Source: Cryptomeria japonica (lineage: Eukaryota; Streptophyta; Pinopsida; Cupressales; Cupressaceae). Taken from it: a stretch of DNA of 64,000 bases. A model generated the notes under the pieces. That model worked only from the letters and a program-made list of their open reading frames with translations. It ran no database searches and was not told the DNA's origin. The position numbers were made by a program, and so were the translations under genes. Positions 46,881-58,239 of this stretch are shown piece after piece. The stretch is taken from contig NC_081415.1 of NCBI RefSeq assembly GCF_030272615.1, positions 510,513,873 to 510,577,872 of the forward strand, in the 5' to 3' direction. Every line of letters starts with the position of its first letter. The stretch's first letter is position 1.

Positions 46881-49800
46881 GTTGGACTATGTATGAGCCC
46901 CGGGTCACAGATGTTATGGCAAGGGTAAGGCACATCACATGGAGGCCTATTGTGTTGATGGATCAGAATCTGAAATTTCAGAACAGCAGACAGAGTTGGA
47001 AGAAAGTGAGTATGAGGATGTCTTGGAAGAGGCTGATGAAGACAAAGGGGGAGGAAGGCAGTGGCCCAACTTTCAAGCTTCCATAAGAATGAGTCATTCA
47101 GAGTTCAAGGAACATTGGGAGAGCATCGTCTCGTTGCTCTAATTAACACCGGAGCAACTCACAACTTCATTGATGCTAGAATAGTTGCAAAAAGAGGCCT
47201 TGTCATGGATGAAGTTGAAGACTTCAAAGTTGTGGTGGCTGATGGGTCGACCATATGTTGCAAACAGATGGTTTCCAATATGTCTTTGAGGCTGGGTAAC
47301 TACGAAGTTAAGGATGACTTCTATGTTGTCAACATTGGAGGAACGAATGATGTGGTCCTTGGCATATAGTGGCTGCAATCTCTTGGAGAGAGCACTCTTA
47401 ATTTGCAAACCATGGAGTTAAAGTTCATGTCTGATGAAAAGAAGGTAGTATTGAGAGGGATGTCTAATGGAGGCCCTCGTATTGTGTCATTAAAGAGGAT
47501 GGAGAAGCTAATTCGGCATGGACAAGTTGAGTGGGCAGTAGAGTGTATGATTATGCCATCTGATCCTATTGAAGTGAAGAGACAATATCCTTCAGATATT
47601 TAGGAGCTAATCACAAAAAGAAGCAAAGTCTTCGAGGATTTACCACTTGGGAGACCTCCAGATAGAGGGTTTGAACACATCATTGAGTTAGAAGAAGGAG
47701 CTAAGCCGGTCATTACCACTCCTTACCAGTATCCTAAGAAGTAGAAGGATGAGATAGAGAAGGCCATCAAGGAACTCTTGGACATGGGCTTCATTTGTCC
47801 AAGTAAGAGCCCCTTTGCTTCAGCGGTGGTTCTAGTTAGGAAGAAAGATGGGACCATGCACATGTGCGTGGACTACCGAGCATTAAATCAAAAGACTATC
47901 AAGAATCGGTACCCCATTCCTAGGATTGATGAGCTCATTGATGAGCTACATGGAGCTGTCTTCTTTTCAAAAATTGATCTCAGATCAGGGTACCATCAGA
48001 TTCGCATGAGGGAGTCGGATATTGAAAAGACAACGTTCACATGCCACTTTGGGCATTTTGAGTTTCTAGTCATGCCCTTTGGCTTGACTAATGCTCCTGC
48101 GACACTGCAGTCATGCATGAACAAGATCTTCCAGAGGCAGCTGAGAAAGTTCGTGCTTATTTTTTTTTCTGACATTCTCATCTTCAGCAAGTCTTGGGAA
48201 GAGCACTTGTAGCACTTGGATGAAGTGCTTAGTATACTGGAGTCAGAATCTTTGTTTGCTAAGGAGTCCAAATGTGAATTTGGAATGAGGGACCTACTCT
48301 ACCTTGGTCACATCATCAGTGCAGAGGTAGTTAAGGTAGCTCTCGAAAAGATCAAGGCTATTGTTGATTGGCCTCCACTTGAGAACTTGACACATCTGAA
48401 GAGGTTCTTGGGTCTATGCGGTTTTTACAGAAAATTCGTGAAGGGTTACTTGTAGCTTGCTGCTCCCCTTATTGATGTCACTAAAAAGGGGGCTTTCAGT
48501 TGGTCAGAAGAGGCACAAGGAGTGTTTGACAAGTTCAAGGAGATTATGAGTTCGTGCCCTGTTTTGGTAATACCCAATTTCTCCAAGCCCTTTGAGTTGC
48601 AATGTGATGCATCAAGAGAAGGTATTGGTGCTGTTTTGATGCAAGAGAAGCATCCTATAGTGTTTGAGAGTAGAAAGTTACATGGAGTTGAGAAGTCTTA
48701 CTCAATCTATGACAAGGAAATGCTTACAATCATGCATGCATTAGCCAAGTTCGGACAATACTTGGTAGGAAGCAAATTTGTGGTTAAAACAGACCATAAT
48801 AGTCTCAAGCACTTCATGCATCAAAAAGATTTGAATGAGAGACAATAGAACTGGGCGAGTAAGCTACAGGCTTACGACTTTGACATTGAGTATGTCAAAG
48901 GAAAAAACAATATTGTGGCTGATGCTCTGTCTAGAAGACCTCACTTGAGCTCACTGTGTGAGCTTACTACTGATTGGAGGGAAGTGTTGCTTGCTGATTA
49001 TGCTAAAAATCAGTTTGCAACCAGCATCATAGAGGGTGCTTTTCATGATGAAAAGTACAAGTTGGTGAATGGGCTGATTTTGTACAAGAGAAGGATCTCC
49101 TAGTTCCCGAATCCAAGTTGAAGGAGAAGATTTTACAGACTTTTCATGACATTCCCCTTGCTGGTCACCAAGGTTTTTTCAAGACATACAAATAGATCCG
49201 AGAGAGATTTTATTGGAAGGGGTTGAAGAATGATGTCTTGAGATACATCAAGGAGTGTCATACCTGCCAGATGAACAAGGATGAACATACGACACCGGTT
49301 GGTTTGTTGCAACCTTTGCCAATTCCTAGTAAAAAATGGGAAAGTATATCAATGGACTTCATCATGGGGTTGCCACGAGCTCAGGGCAAAGATTGCATAT
49401 ATGTTGTGGTGGATAGATTAACTAAGTTTGCACACTTTTTTGCCATTACTAGCTCATTTACAGCAGCTCAAGTTGTTGAGGTGTTTTTTCGAGAAGTGTT
49501 TAGGTTGCATGGGGTGCCTAAAAACATTGTAAGTGACAGGGACATCAAGTTCTTGAGCACTTTTTGGCAGGAAGTTTTCAGAATGTGTGGTACAGTGCTC
49601 ACTCCAAGCACTAGTTATCACCTACAGATAGATGGACAAACGAAGATTGTTAACAAGTGGTTAGAGGGTTATCTTTGTAATTATGTTTCTGAGCAGCAGA
49701 AGGTGTGGGTAAGATGGCTCCATTTAGGAGAATACTGCTACAACTCGTCCTACCACATGTCTATTAGAATGTCTCCCTTCATGGCTCTGTATGGTTATGA

Positions 49801-50365
49801 GGCTCCCAACTTTGTTGATTTGGTGTTTGGGGATAGCAGTGCCCCTCAAGCAAAGGATATGGTGCGGCAGTGTCAAGATGTGTTGAAAGCATTGATCGCT
49901 CAGAATCAACAAAAGTTTTATGTTGATCATCAACAAGTTGAACGTACTTTTGAGGTTGGGGACATGGTTTACCTCAGAGTCCAACCCTTTAGACAATCTT
50001 CTCTTAAGAAGAGTGGTGCAAAAAAACTTAAGCTCCGTTTCTATGGACCATTCAAGGTTGTCAGGAGAGTTGGAGCAGTGGCTTATGAGTTAGAGCTATC
50101 GGCTAGTAGCAAGGTGCATAATGTATTTCACGTGTCTTGCCTCAAGAAGGCGCTTGGGCACAATGATGTGGTCTCTTCCGTTTTGCCTCCCTTGGATGAG
50201 GAAGGGTAGTTGGTTTTGATTCCGGAGGAGATTATTGATTCCAGACAACGTTCCTTGAGGAGGAGGACAATCAAGGAATATTTAGTAAAGTGGAAGAACC
50301 TACCTGTAGAGGATGCGACTTTGGGAGAATGAGGAGATTCTGTAGCATCCAGGCTTGTGATTGCT
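46881..50365 (+). pseudogene. Chromovirus (Ty3/gypsy) gag-pol remnant: protease, RT, RNase H, integrase, chromodomain
   Basis: After a short acidic gag end with a frameshift, the plus strand carries protease (ALINTGATHNFIDARIV, about 47139); RT ([17 protein letters not shown] about 47830, [15 protein letters not shown], and FSDILIFSK about 48165 where the usual YxDD is altered to FSD); RNase H (LQCDASREGIGAVLMQ, TDHNSLKHFM); and integrase (H.C..C zinc part at 49250, SMDFIMGLP, DRLTKFAHF, SDRDIKFLSTFW). A chromodomain (EEIIDSRQRSLRRRTIKEYL, KWKNLPVEDAT, about 50224-50335) is linked to chromatin-guided insertion. The longest open part is integrase (49223-50209). Nine TAG stops and frameshifts near 47130, 49090 and 50325 kill it. 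The 5' LTR and most of gag are absent. Confidence 0.9.
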
Positions 50366-50381
50366 TGTGGGCAAGCAATCT

Positions 50382-50395
50382 TGGGGAGGGCGGAC
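50382..50395 (+). promoter_or_regulatory. Polypurine tract of the chromovirus
   Basis: TGGGGAGGGCGGA precedes the 3' LTR start TGTAATG at 50396, with a single C between. Confidence 0.75.
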
Positions 50396-53300
50396 TGTAA
50401 TGTCCCCTTCTCAGTGGTGAGAAGTTTAGTTGGCCATTAGCCTATTCCGGAGACCCGTAGGCTAACTGGAAGCAGAATTAGGGTTTCCAACTTTTGTGGA
50501 GGTTTGCGGGAGCTGTTTGATGATTGACTAATTGGAATTTTATAATTCAGACAATGGATTTCTTTTGGGTTTTTTGAGTGCTTTGCAGGGGTGTGACATG
50601 CATTCAGTTCATAGGAGTTTTCCGAACTTACTATTTTTAGTAAGTTAGTGTCAGTCGTCAGAATTTTTGGGTTTTTCTGGGTTTTCAGAGTTCGTCCATA
50701 GGGTTTGAAGAGCAATTTTTTTGATGTTTCCAGGACTTACCATTTTTAGTAAGTACTATATTCAGCAGTTCAATTCAATGCTCTAACCCAGTTCAGTTTG
50801 GTGATTTCCAGTACTTCAGTTTTCGGATCAATTTGGCATTAATTAGTAATTGAGAAGAAGGTATTTTTAATATATTAATACCTTAGACATGAGATTTTAA
50901 TAATTAATTATTTTATGGATGGTGGACTTAGGAAGGGAGAAAATATTATTTTATCCTAAGTCTCAGTTTTCCTAAGTCAGGTGGCGCCAAGAATCAGTAT
51001 TATTTATGCTTTATAACTTGTGACCATTAAAAAAGTACGCCTAGAGGACATGAAGTTGGGTGCCATTTCTGGAAGGGGACATGAAATGAAATGGTTGGAG
51101 TCTGGGCGCCATTTGGATTTGAATTTGAGCTTCTAAGTCTATAAATATGAGTGTTGGGACTCGCATTGTATCTTTTGAACATATCATAACGAAATGCTGC
51201 CAAAATGCTAAGTGAAGCTTCAGGGAACACTTACCTTCTAGCCATAGTTCGATTTCTTGCTTGCCATACAACAACTAGTCGAGCCAGAGACTGCTCTTCA
51301 TTTAGAGGAGTGGATTGAATATGATGTTGTAGGATTTATGTAAATGTTTTTTAGGTGTGTTGGAGTGTTTTTGAGTGTCCAGGTTGTTGTTCGTGTGGGT
51401 GTGCTAGAGGAGGTTTGTCTTCATTAGTCATCTTGAGTTCATCTGTGTGTTCTGGGTATTTTCTCTAAATCTTTGTTGACTCTAGGCGATATTTTCCTCC
51501 AATTTACAGAGTCTAGTTTGGACATTTGAATTTTATATTGCAAAATCGCCCCATGCTTGGTTGTACCATGCCGAGACTGCCTTGGGTTGCGTGCAGATCT
51601 GTTTAGGTGATTTTTGTGGTGATTTGGAGTTCTTAGTCTAGTCGATTTCCCTCTAGCAATTGTCTATTTCAGTTCTTGTGTCATTCTGTGTGGTTTCGGA
51701 GAAGTTGTGAGCATTTTTGTTGGATTTGTTGTGGCTTTTTGGGTGCGTGTTATGCTGCTGTAATTTATATTTCAAAACTAGAGTTTGGAGTTTTGAGTTT
51801 TTTGAGTGTGCTGTGAGTTTGCAGAGTGTGGTGAGCATGGAAGTACTTATTAGCAGTGGATAGTATCATTTCTACTCTAAATTCATATTACTTCATTGTA
51901 AAGCTGGTAGTAGCAAAGAAGCAAACATCTGGAAAAAATCGCAATTATACTCGATTAACCGGGAATCGGGGACTTGCCGATTTCCCCCCCCAAAAAATTG
52001 GATTTAATCGGTCAACCTTGGGTCAACGATTTTTTGCGCCAAAAAACGTGAAAAAATGCGATTTAAATGCGGAAAAAAACGTAACCCTACACAGTGCGAA
52101 TACAGAGCAGGCAGAGTCGAGGGCAGATAGAAAGTTTGAGGGCAGATGGGAATTTTTCTGTGCAAGTCAAGGGCATAGGCGGGGTCAGGACATAGGGTTT
52201 GCCGAATGGAGCAGGATGAGATTTCGATCCAAAAGTTTTTGTTATTTTAATTTTTAACTAGGTAAAATACAAAGTTTATTGAACTTAAAGTAAATAATTA
52301 AATTTTATCATTATAAAAAAATTCACCGTTAGTTTCTTTTATTTCTATAATAATATCTTTTTTGCAATTTATGATTTATATATAAAATAATAATAATGAC
52401 AGAAATATTAGATTTGCGTCAAATGTAGCTGCATACAATGCATGTAAGAGAGACCAAATTTTCTTTTTAAAGGATTTAATAATAATAATAATATATTATT
52501 GGGGGTTGATATCGAGGTCTTAGGTTTGTCCATATGCCAAATTAAAAGATTAAAAATATTCTTAAAATAAACATACGAAAAATTAGGTGGTGTGACTTTT
52601 CAAAGTTGTTAATCGAGAAGAGGGTCCATAGCTTTCTACTTTATTAAAAATAAAATTTAATAGCTTTAGATATATGTTTTTTAAAATAATGCCAATTCAT
52701 TTTTTAATTTTATTTTTAAAAAATATTTAAATTAAATTTTTTAAAATATTAAACTAGTTCTTTAATTATAATGTATTTAGTATTTGATATATGAACTTTA
52801 ATTTTATGTATTTATTATTTATTATTAATAATATTTAAATTATAATTTTAATATACTTATAAATAATGTATTCAATTCTTATATTTTTATGGATTTATTT
52901 TGTATTAAATTTAGTAGTTTAAAATAATAAAATTAGAAATTTACTTATAATACATTTATTAGTTAACCTATAAAATTTAATATATTTATTATATATATTA
53001 ATTATATTCTTATATATGTTTTTATTATATATATTAATTTTTTACTTTTTTTCAAATCTGATTTTTTCCTTATTTTTTCAAAAAATCTTATACTTTTGTT
53101 TTGCCAATTAATTCCCCAAACGATTAATGCTTCATTGGGTAGTATTATTAACAACTATTTTTTGGATTGTGCAACAAGGCTCACTGAACAAGTGGAAGAG
53201 GTTGGCTTGCCGTCTATGTCTTTATTTTGTTTTACTGTCCTCCCATTGCATAAGCGGTTGAGTGATTGTTTACTTCAGTTTCTTGGTTGTTCTTGGCTGG

Positions 53301-53569
53301 TTTACCTCCAAGTTGTTATCAGCATTTCTCTCACCCGTTGGATAAGTGGAAGGGGCTGGCTTGCCACCCGAGCTTTGTAATATTTCCATTTGTTTGAAGC
53401 TAATGATCCCCTCAACACCGTATGCTCTCACCTTCCCATATTGGGCTCTTGGTGACCAGAAAGTGGAAGGGTTACAATTTAAGTATTATTGTATTAAATC
53501 TAATCCTTAACTGGTTCTTGTTGTGTTGTAACTGGAAATAAATTGAAAAAAAATTGTGGGGACATTACA
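50396..53569 (+). repeat. 3' LTR of the chromovirus, with an AT-rich insertion
   Basis: Starts TGTAATGTCCCC and ends GGGGACATTACA, the same ends as element A. It contains CTTACTATTTTTAGTAAG (about 50627-50644) and CTTACCATTTTTAGTAAG. The part after about 53120 (ACAAGTGGAAGAGG, CATAAGCGGTTGAGTG, AAGTGGAAGGGGCTGGCTTG) matches 32110-32470 of the element A LTR. About 1.2 kb between 51930 and 53120 has no match in the other LTRs. Confidence 0.8.
51930..53120. other. AT-rich insertion in the chromovirus LTR
   Basis: The left part (51930-52250) contains AATCGGGGACTTGCCGATT and AATCGGTCAACCTTGGG; the right part is extremely AT-rich (52260-53090). It interrupts the LTR between TTGTAAAGCTGGTAGTAGC and the region resuming near 53120. 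I see no coding capacity or clear termini. Confidence 0.5.
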
Positions 53570-54059
53570 AGGTTGTCTTCGGGTGGGCTTGCCTGTGGCT
53601 GGTTGAGGGCACAATGGCTTAAATAATGTATCTCAAGACTATTTGATTAAAAAAATTACTTATGCATAAAAAAAATCATTCAACCCCATGTCTAAAGCAC
53701 TCGTGCCTGCATGTGATGTAAGCTGGAAATGTTGTTCACAGTAGTATAAAGGCTAGAAATTATGATCATGATGTATCCTTTGTGACATGATGGTAATATG
53801 CTATCACCATTCATTCCCCTTATGTCTTGTTGGTAATCCTTTGTAGAAATACACAAATTTGAAGCCACTCCACCAAGCTTATGCTATGCTAGGTTGATAT
53901 TCATGTGAATTCCTTGCTATTTATTTTGTGGTGCCCATAACTTCTTTGATAGGAAGGATGTCTCTGACAAGATTCTTTCTCGATTCTTGATATAACTCTC
54001 TACTCAGTGTTAACCTTAGAGGTGCAACATGTAACACCACACTATGGTGATCCAAAATA
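53570..54059. other. Spacer after the chromovirus LTR
   Basis: No convincing feature. It may be decayed continuation of the minus-strand gypsy remnant at 54060-54593. Confidence 0.4.
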
Positions 54060-54593
54060 GACTAAATACCATTATAAAAAATGTCTCACCTATGGATGTA
54101 GTTGTGCTTTGGTGCTTCGTCCCTTTAATTATAATGACTTTGGGGGCCCCATCTTCAATGCCTCAAGGTACAACCTTTTTACCTTTTGAATTGGATTTCA
54201 GCTCCATAGTTTGAAAGTTTTTTGTTAATCATCCAAGTGAATATAACTATTGTACACCCAAAACCATGGTAGGCTCTCTTAATCCAACAACATAGTAATC
54301 ATCATGCATCTAGTGTCTCCCCAAGATGATGTCAACCTGTTGTATCTTATTAGTACAAGGAATTGTGAAGCCATGTGTGACTATGACATTGAATCCTCTG
54401 AAATTCTTTGTACTCAATCCTCTCCCAAATACCAAATCCTCATCTATGAAATTATGGGTGGCTTCACTATCAATCAATACTATATCTTTTGCCCATGCAA
54501 AATCTTGCTAATTCTGAAATGATGATACTTATGTGGATCAAAAAGTGAGGCAATAGTGCCTTCTGAAATTAGCTCCTCCTTGATTGCTCCTTG
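54060..54593 (-). pseudogene. Gypsy protease-region remnant
   Basis: On the minus strand: GAIKEELISEGTIASLFDP near 54590-54540, IDSEATHNFIDEDLV near 54465 (retroviral-type aspartic protease, with the active-site DSGA changed to DSEA), GRGLSTKNFRGFNVIV, then VLGVQ and LYSLG near 54265, and NFQTMELKSNSKGKKVVP. The order matches the protease region of the chromovirus at 47.1-47.5 kb. It is split by the TRIM element, and a short upstream piece (KFEEIGQ) lies at 58239-58199. Stops and a frameshift are present. Confidence 0.7.
54589..54593. repeat. Target duplication (CCTTG) of the TRIM/LARD element, left
   Basis: Exact match to 58194-58198 on the other side of the element. Confidence 0.9.
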
Positions 54594-55646
54594 TGTTAGT
54601 TTTCATGATCAGATTATCCACAATAAACAGAAAACTAAAGTTGCACAGTAAAGCATACAAATAGAGGATCACACAACACAAGACTACCCTAGGAAAACCT
54701 CCCTCTTGGAGGAAAAACCCAGCAACAAATACGATCTAGATCCTTTTATTAATTGTAGAATACAATGGCAATAAAGATCAGATTACTTATTTGATATAAC
54801 TGTCAACCTAGGGCAGAATTAGAGTTATAGTCGTAACCCAGCTAGGGCACAATGTAACAGCAAAAGATAGCAGACTTATCTCTTTCTTATATAAGAATAT
54901 CATCAGCATACAGCTTCCAGCTCTTCGTAGTTCTTCACTGAAGATTGTAGACCTAATGATGTTTGTAGACCTTCAAGAGGAACTCGCTATCCTCTTCAAT
55001 GTATTCACTGTCCAAGATAGCATGTATGGCAAATGCTGATGGCAGAAGTAATTCGCTGATTCCTTGATCAGAAGTGGTTCGCTTGCCTTCAATGAGGATT
55101 CGCTAACCTCCAGAATGAGTGGGCAGATCTTGCATAGCTAACTTCACATTGATGATGAAAACTGAGTGATGAATGCATACACATTAATCTCTATTTATAT
55201 TTGGCGTGGAGACCAATTCAAGTCGGCTTCACCTTAAGTTTTGTGCCAAGACTTAATTACAATTATAGGGCTTACACGTTACCTTATGTCTTGCCCTATT
55301 TTGGCGTACTAATAATGATTAAGTTATATTGCAATGGGAGCGCACCTATTTAGGGCCACACGTTACATGAAGTGATATAGGGTCGGCCCTATAATATGAT
55401 GAACATATTTCATGTTGCTTGGCGTGTAGGAGATAAAGGGCCCAGCCCTATTCGAGTTTATGCACATAGAGATAGGGCCCAACCCCCTTTTGGGATTCGG
55501 ACAACATTGGAATAGGGCCCAGCCCTATTTGTTTTACACATTACATATAAATACAATAGATAGGGCCTTGCCCTATAAGGATTTGGATGATGCCTTAAGG
55601 CAATCCGAATCCTATTTATTTTCCTAACCTAGTTACAAAATCAACA
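54594..55646 (-). repeat. 3' LTR of the TRIM/LARD element
   Basis: Bounded by TGTTAGTTTTCATGATC and CAAAATCAACA. It contains AATAAA (minus strand, 54750-54745) and TATAAATAG (55199-55191). A cluster of palindromic AGGGCC..GGCCCT motifs lies in the U3 part at about 55375-55580. Confidence 0.9.
55191..55199 (-). promoter_or_regulatory. TATA box in the 3' LTR
   Basis: TATAAATAG on the minus strand, repeated at 57709-57701 in the other LTR. It lies about 450 bases upstream of the AATAAA signal. Confidence 0.65.
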
Positions 55647-57071
55647 CTCCCTCTTAACTAGGGAGGAAAATAAATACATAACCAAATTCACATGGACAAA
55701 CCCATGGCATGAACATTTACAAGGTTTAGGATTAGGGCCCAGCCCTAATAGTTCAATCAATATACAATTCGTGATTTGATCACGCAATTACATTACAATG
55801 AACCTTTACATGATCTTCTCTAGCAATGCCTGCAGAGGAAGAAGCCAACGCTTTATAACTTCACACTTTCTTGGGAACCTGCATATAATACCATTATCTT
55901 TCATATAACACCATTATCTTTCATCATGCACATCCACAGAGGATGAAAGAGACCTTTCCATATGCACACTTGCAATAATTAATACTCAAAGATATATATA
56001 ACCATATAACATAAATCATGCACAACCGCAGAGGATACATAAACTTCTACCAGAGAAGGACAATCTGTCACCTTGCACACCGCAGAAGGTGAACTCGCCT
56101 TGTACTCCGCAGAGGGTGAGAAATAACCGCCACCTTGCACTCCGTAGAGGGTGGAAATAACCGCCACCTTGCACTCCGCAGAGGGCGGGAAATAACCGCC
56201 ACCTTGCACTCCGCAGAGGGTGAGAGAGAACTACCACCTTGCACTCCGCAGAGGGTGGATGATACACCCAGTGTATCATGGTTATTATCATCATAAATAA
56301 ACATTTTGCAATAGACAAGGAATATACATTAGATATATATTATCAATTCCTCTATTAAACCATAATGATTAGAACCCAAGAATGAAATTGAGATATTAAA
56401 AGATATCAAGACTCCCTCTAAAACCCTATCTAAATAAAGAATTCACAGACCTGATGATTCATTCTTACTTACGAAGTGGACCCATAGCATCTTAAAAGAG
56501 AGATGAAAGGTAGACTTTCATGATTAGTCCAATGACAAGATCTGATTGAGGGAGGGCTTCTTAGGTCATGCATGAAAGCTTTCTTCAGAGAGACATAATC
56601 TGAAAACATTATCTTCATGAGTAGACATTAGGTTACCTTAGAGACATGATATAGTAAAACAAAACACCAACCCTTACAAACACTCAAAACACAGATTCAA
56701 ACATATAGATAGAAGTCATTTATCTATACTGGGATCCTAATACACATCCATATATATATACTATCACTATTCAGCCATGAACACATTGAATATATAAGTG
56801 ATAGCAGGTATATGATAGCAGAAATATATAAGGATGACAACAAGTATCAAAAATAAGGTAAGTTTCAAATCACCTACAACTTCACTTACCTATCTCCTTT
56901 GAAATAAATTGAGATTTATCACCTTTGAAGGTTCTAAGATGCTAAGAGGATGAGGAATCCATTGATGCAAATGAAGGACCTTGACTGTGCATGTAATCAT
57001 CTGAAAACCCTAGTCAGCTAGGGCACACAGAAGTCCAGGCTGTGAATCTGATCATTGCACATGCAAACCTA
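55647..57071 (-). other. Internal region of the TRIM/LARD element
   Basis: About 1.4 kb with no coding domain. Its only distinctive feature is the 35-bp repeat array at 56068-56258; open frames at 55979-56318 follow that array in different frames. Confidence 0.7.
56068..56258. repeat. Six-copy short repeat, about 35-bp period
   Basis: CACCTTGCACTCCGCAGAGG-type units have TTGCAC/TTGTAC at 56073, 56100, 56135, 56169, 56204 and 56239. Units carry CACC..GGTG ends that could pair within each copy. Units are contiguous variants of one sequence, with no unique spacers as in CRISPR. Confidence 0.9.
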
Positions 57072-57084
57072 GGCTCTGATACCA
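57072..57084 (-). promoter_or_regulatory. Primer binding site of the TRIM/LARD element
   Basis: TGGTATCAGAGCC on the minus strand directly abuts the 5' LTR. It is complementary to the 3' end of initiator methionine tRNA, the common primer for plant LTR elements. Confidence 0.9.
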
Positions 57085-58193
57085 TGTTAGTTTTCATGAT
57101 CAGATTATCCACAATAAACAGAAAACTAAAGTTGCATAGTAAAGCATACAAATAGAGGATCACACAACACAAGACTACCCTGGGAAAACCTCCCTCTTGT
57201 GGGAAAACCTCCCTCTTGGAGGAAAAACCCAGCAACAAATCAGATCTAGATCCTTTTATTAATTGTAGAATACAATGGCAATAAAGATCAGATTACTTAT
57301 CTGATATAATTGTCAACCTAGGGCAGAATTAGAGTTACAGTCGTAACCCAGCTAGGGCACAATGTAACAGCAGAAGATAGCAGACTTATCTCTTTCTTAT
57401 ATAAGAATATCATCAGCATACAGCTTCCAGCTCTTTGTAGTTCTTCACTGAAGATTGCAGACCTAATGATGTTTGTAGACCTTCAAGAGGAACTCGCTAT
57501 CCTCTTCAATGTATTCACTGTCCAAGATCGCATGTATGGCAAATGCTGATGGCAGAAGTAATTCGCTGATTCCTTGATCAGAAGTGGTTCGCTTGCCTTC
57601 AATGAGGATTCACTAACCTCCAGAATGAGTGGGCAGATCTTGCAGAGCTAACTTCACATTGATGATGAAAATTGAGTGATGAATGCATACACATTAATCT
57701 CTATTTATATTTGGCGTGGAGACCAATTCAAGTCGGCTTCACCTTAAGTTTTGTGCCAAGACTTAATTACAATTATAGGGCTTACACGTTACCTTATGTC
57801 TTGCCCTATTTTGGCGTACTAATAATGATTAAGTTATATTGCAATGGGAGCGCACCTATTTAGGGCCACACGTTACATGAAGTGATATAGGGTCGGCCCT
57901 ATAATATGATGAACATATTTCATGTTGCTTGGCGTGTAGGAGATAAAGGGCCCAACCCTATTCGAGTTTATGCACATAGAGATAGGGCCCAACCCTATTT
58001 ACACGCCTCCTTAATGAAGCAGGGCCCAACCCCCTTTTGGGATTCAGACAACATTGGAATAGGGCCCGGCCCTATTTGTTTTACACATTACATATACATA
58101 CAATAGATAGGGCCTTGCCCTATAAGGATTCAGATGATGCCTTAAGGCAATCCGAATCCTATTTATTTTTCTAACCTAGTTACCAAATCAACA
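57085..58193 (-). repeat. 5' LTR of the TRIM/LARD element
   Basis: Same ends as the other LTR. It carries a duplicated GGGAAAACCTCCCTCTTG near 57182-57222 and extra sequence around 57990-58025. TATAAATAG is at 57709-57701 (minus strand). Confidence 0.9.
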
Positions 58194-58198
58194 CCTTG
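58194..58198. repeat. Target duplication (CCTTG), right
   Basis: Matches 54589-54593. Confidence 0.9.
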
Positions 58199-58239
58199 CC
58201 CTATCTCTTCAAATTTAGATACAACTTCCTTTGCTTCTG

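Larger units (their letters stand above)
54594..58193 (-). mobile_element. Complete TRIM/LARD-type LTR element, 3.6 kb, no coding genes
   Basis: Two direct LTRs (54594-55646 and 57085-58193) flank a 1.4-kb internal region, with a perfect CCTTG duplication outside. On the minus strand a PBS TGGTATCAGAGCC (57084-57072) follows the 5' LTR and a PPT AAGAGGGAG precedes the 3' LTR at about 55655-55647. No gag or pol is present, so it depends on enzymes from other elements. The LTRs are nearly identical apart from a 22-bp duplication near 57185 and a segment of about 57 bp near 58000 present only in the right copy. This suggests a fairly recent insertion. Confidence 0.92.

Noticed and set aside
47061-50209. 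Functional gypsy polyprotein
   Set aside because: Nine stop codons, at least three frameshifts, an altered RT active-site motif and absence of the 5' LTR show it is a dead copy.
56016-56318. CRISPR-like array or repeat protein in the TRIM element
   Set aside because: Repeats are contiguous variants without unique spacers, in a plant LTR element, and the frames exist in several registers.
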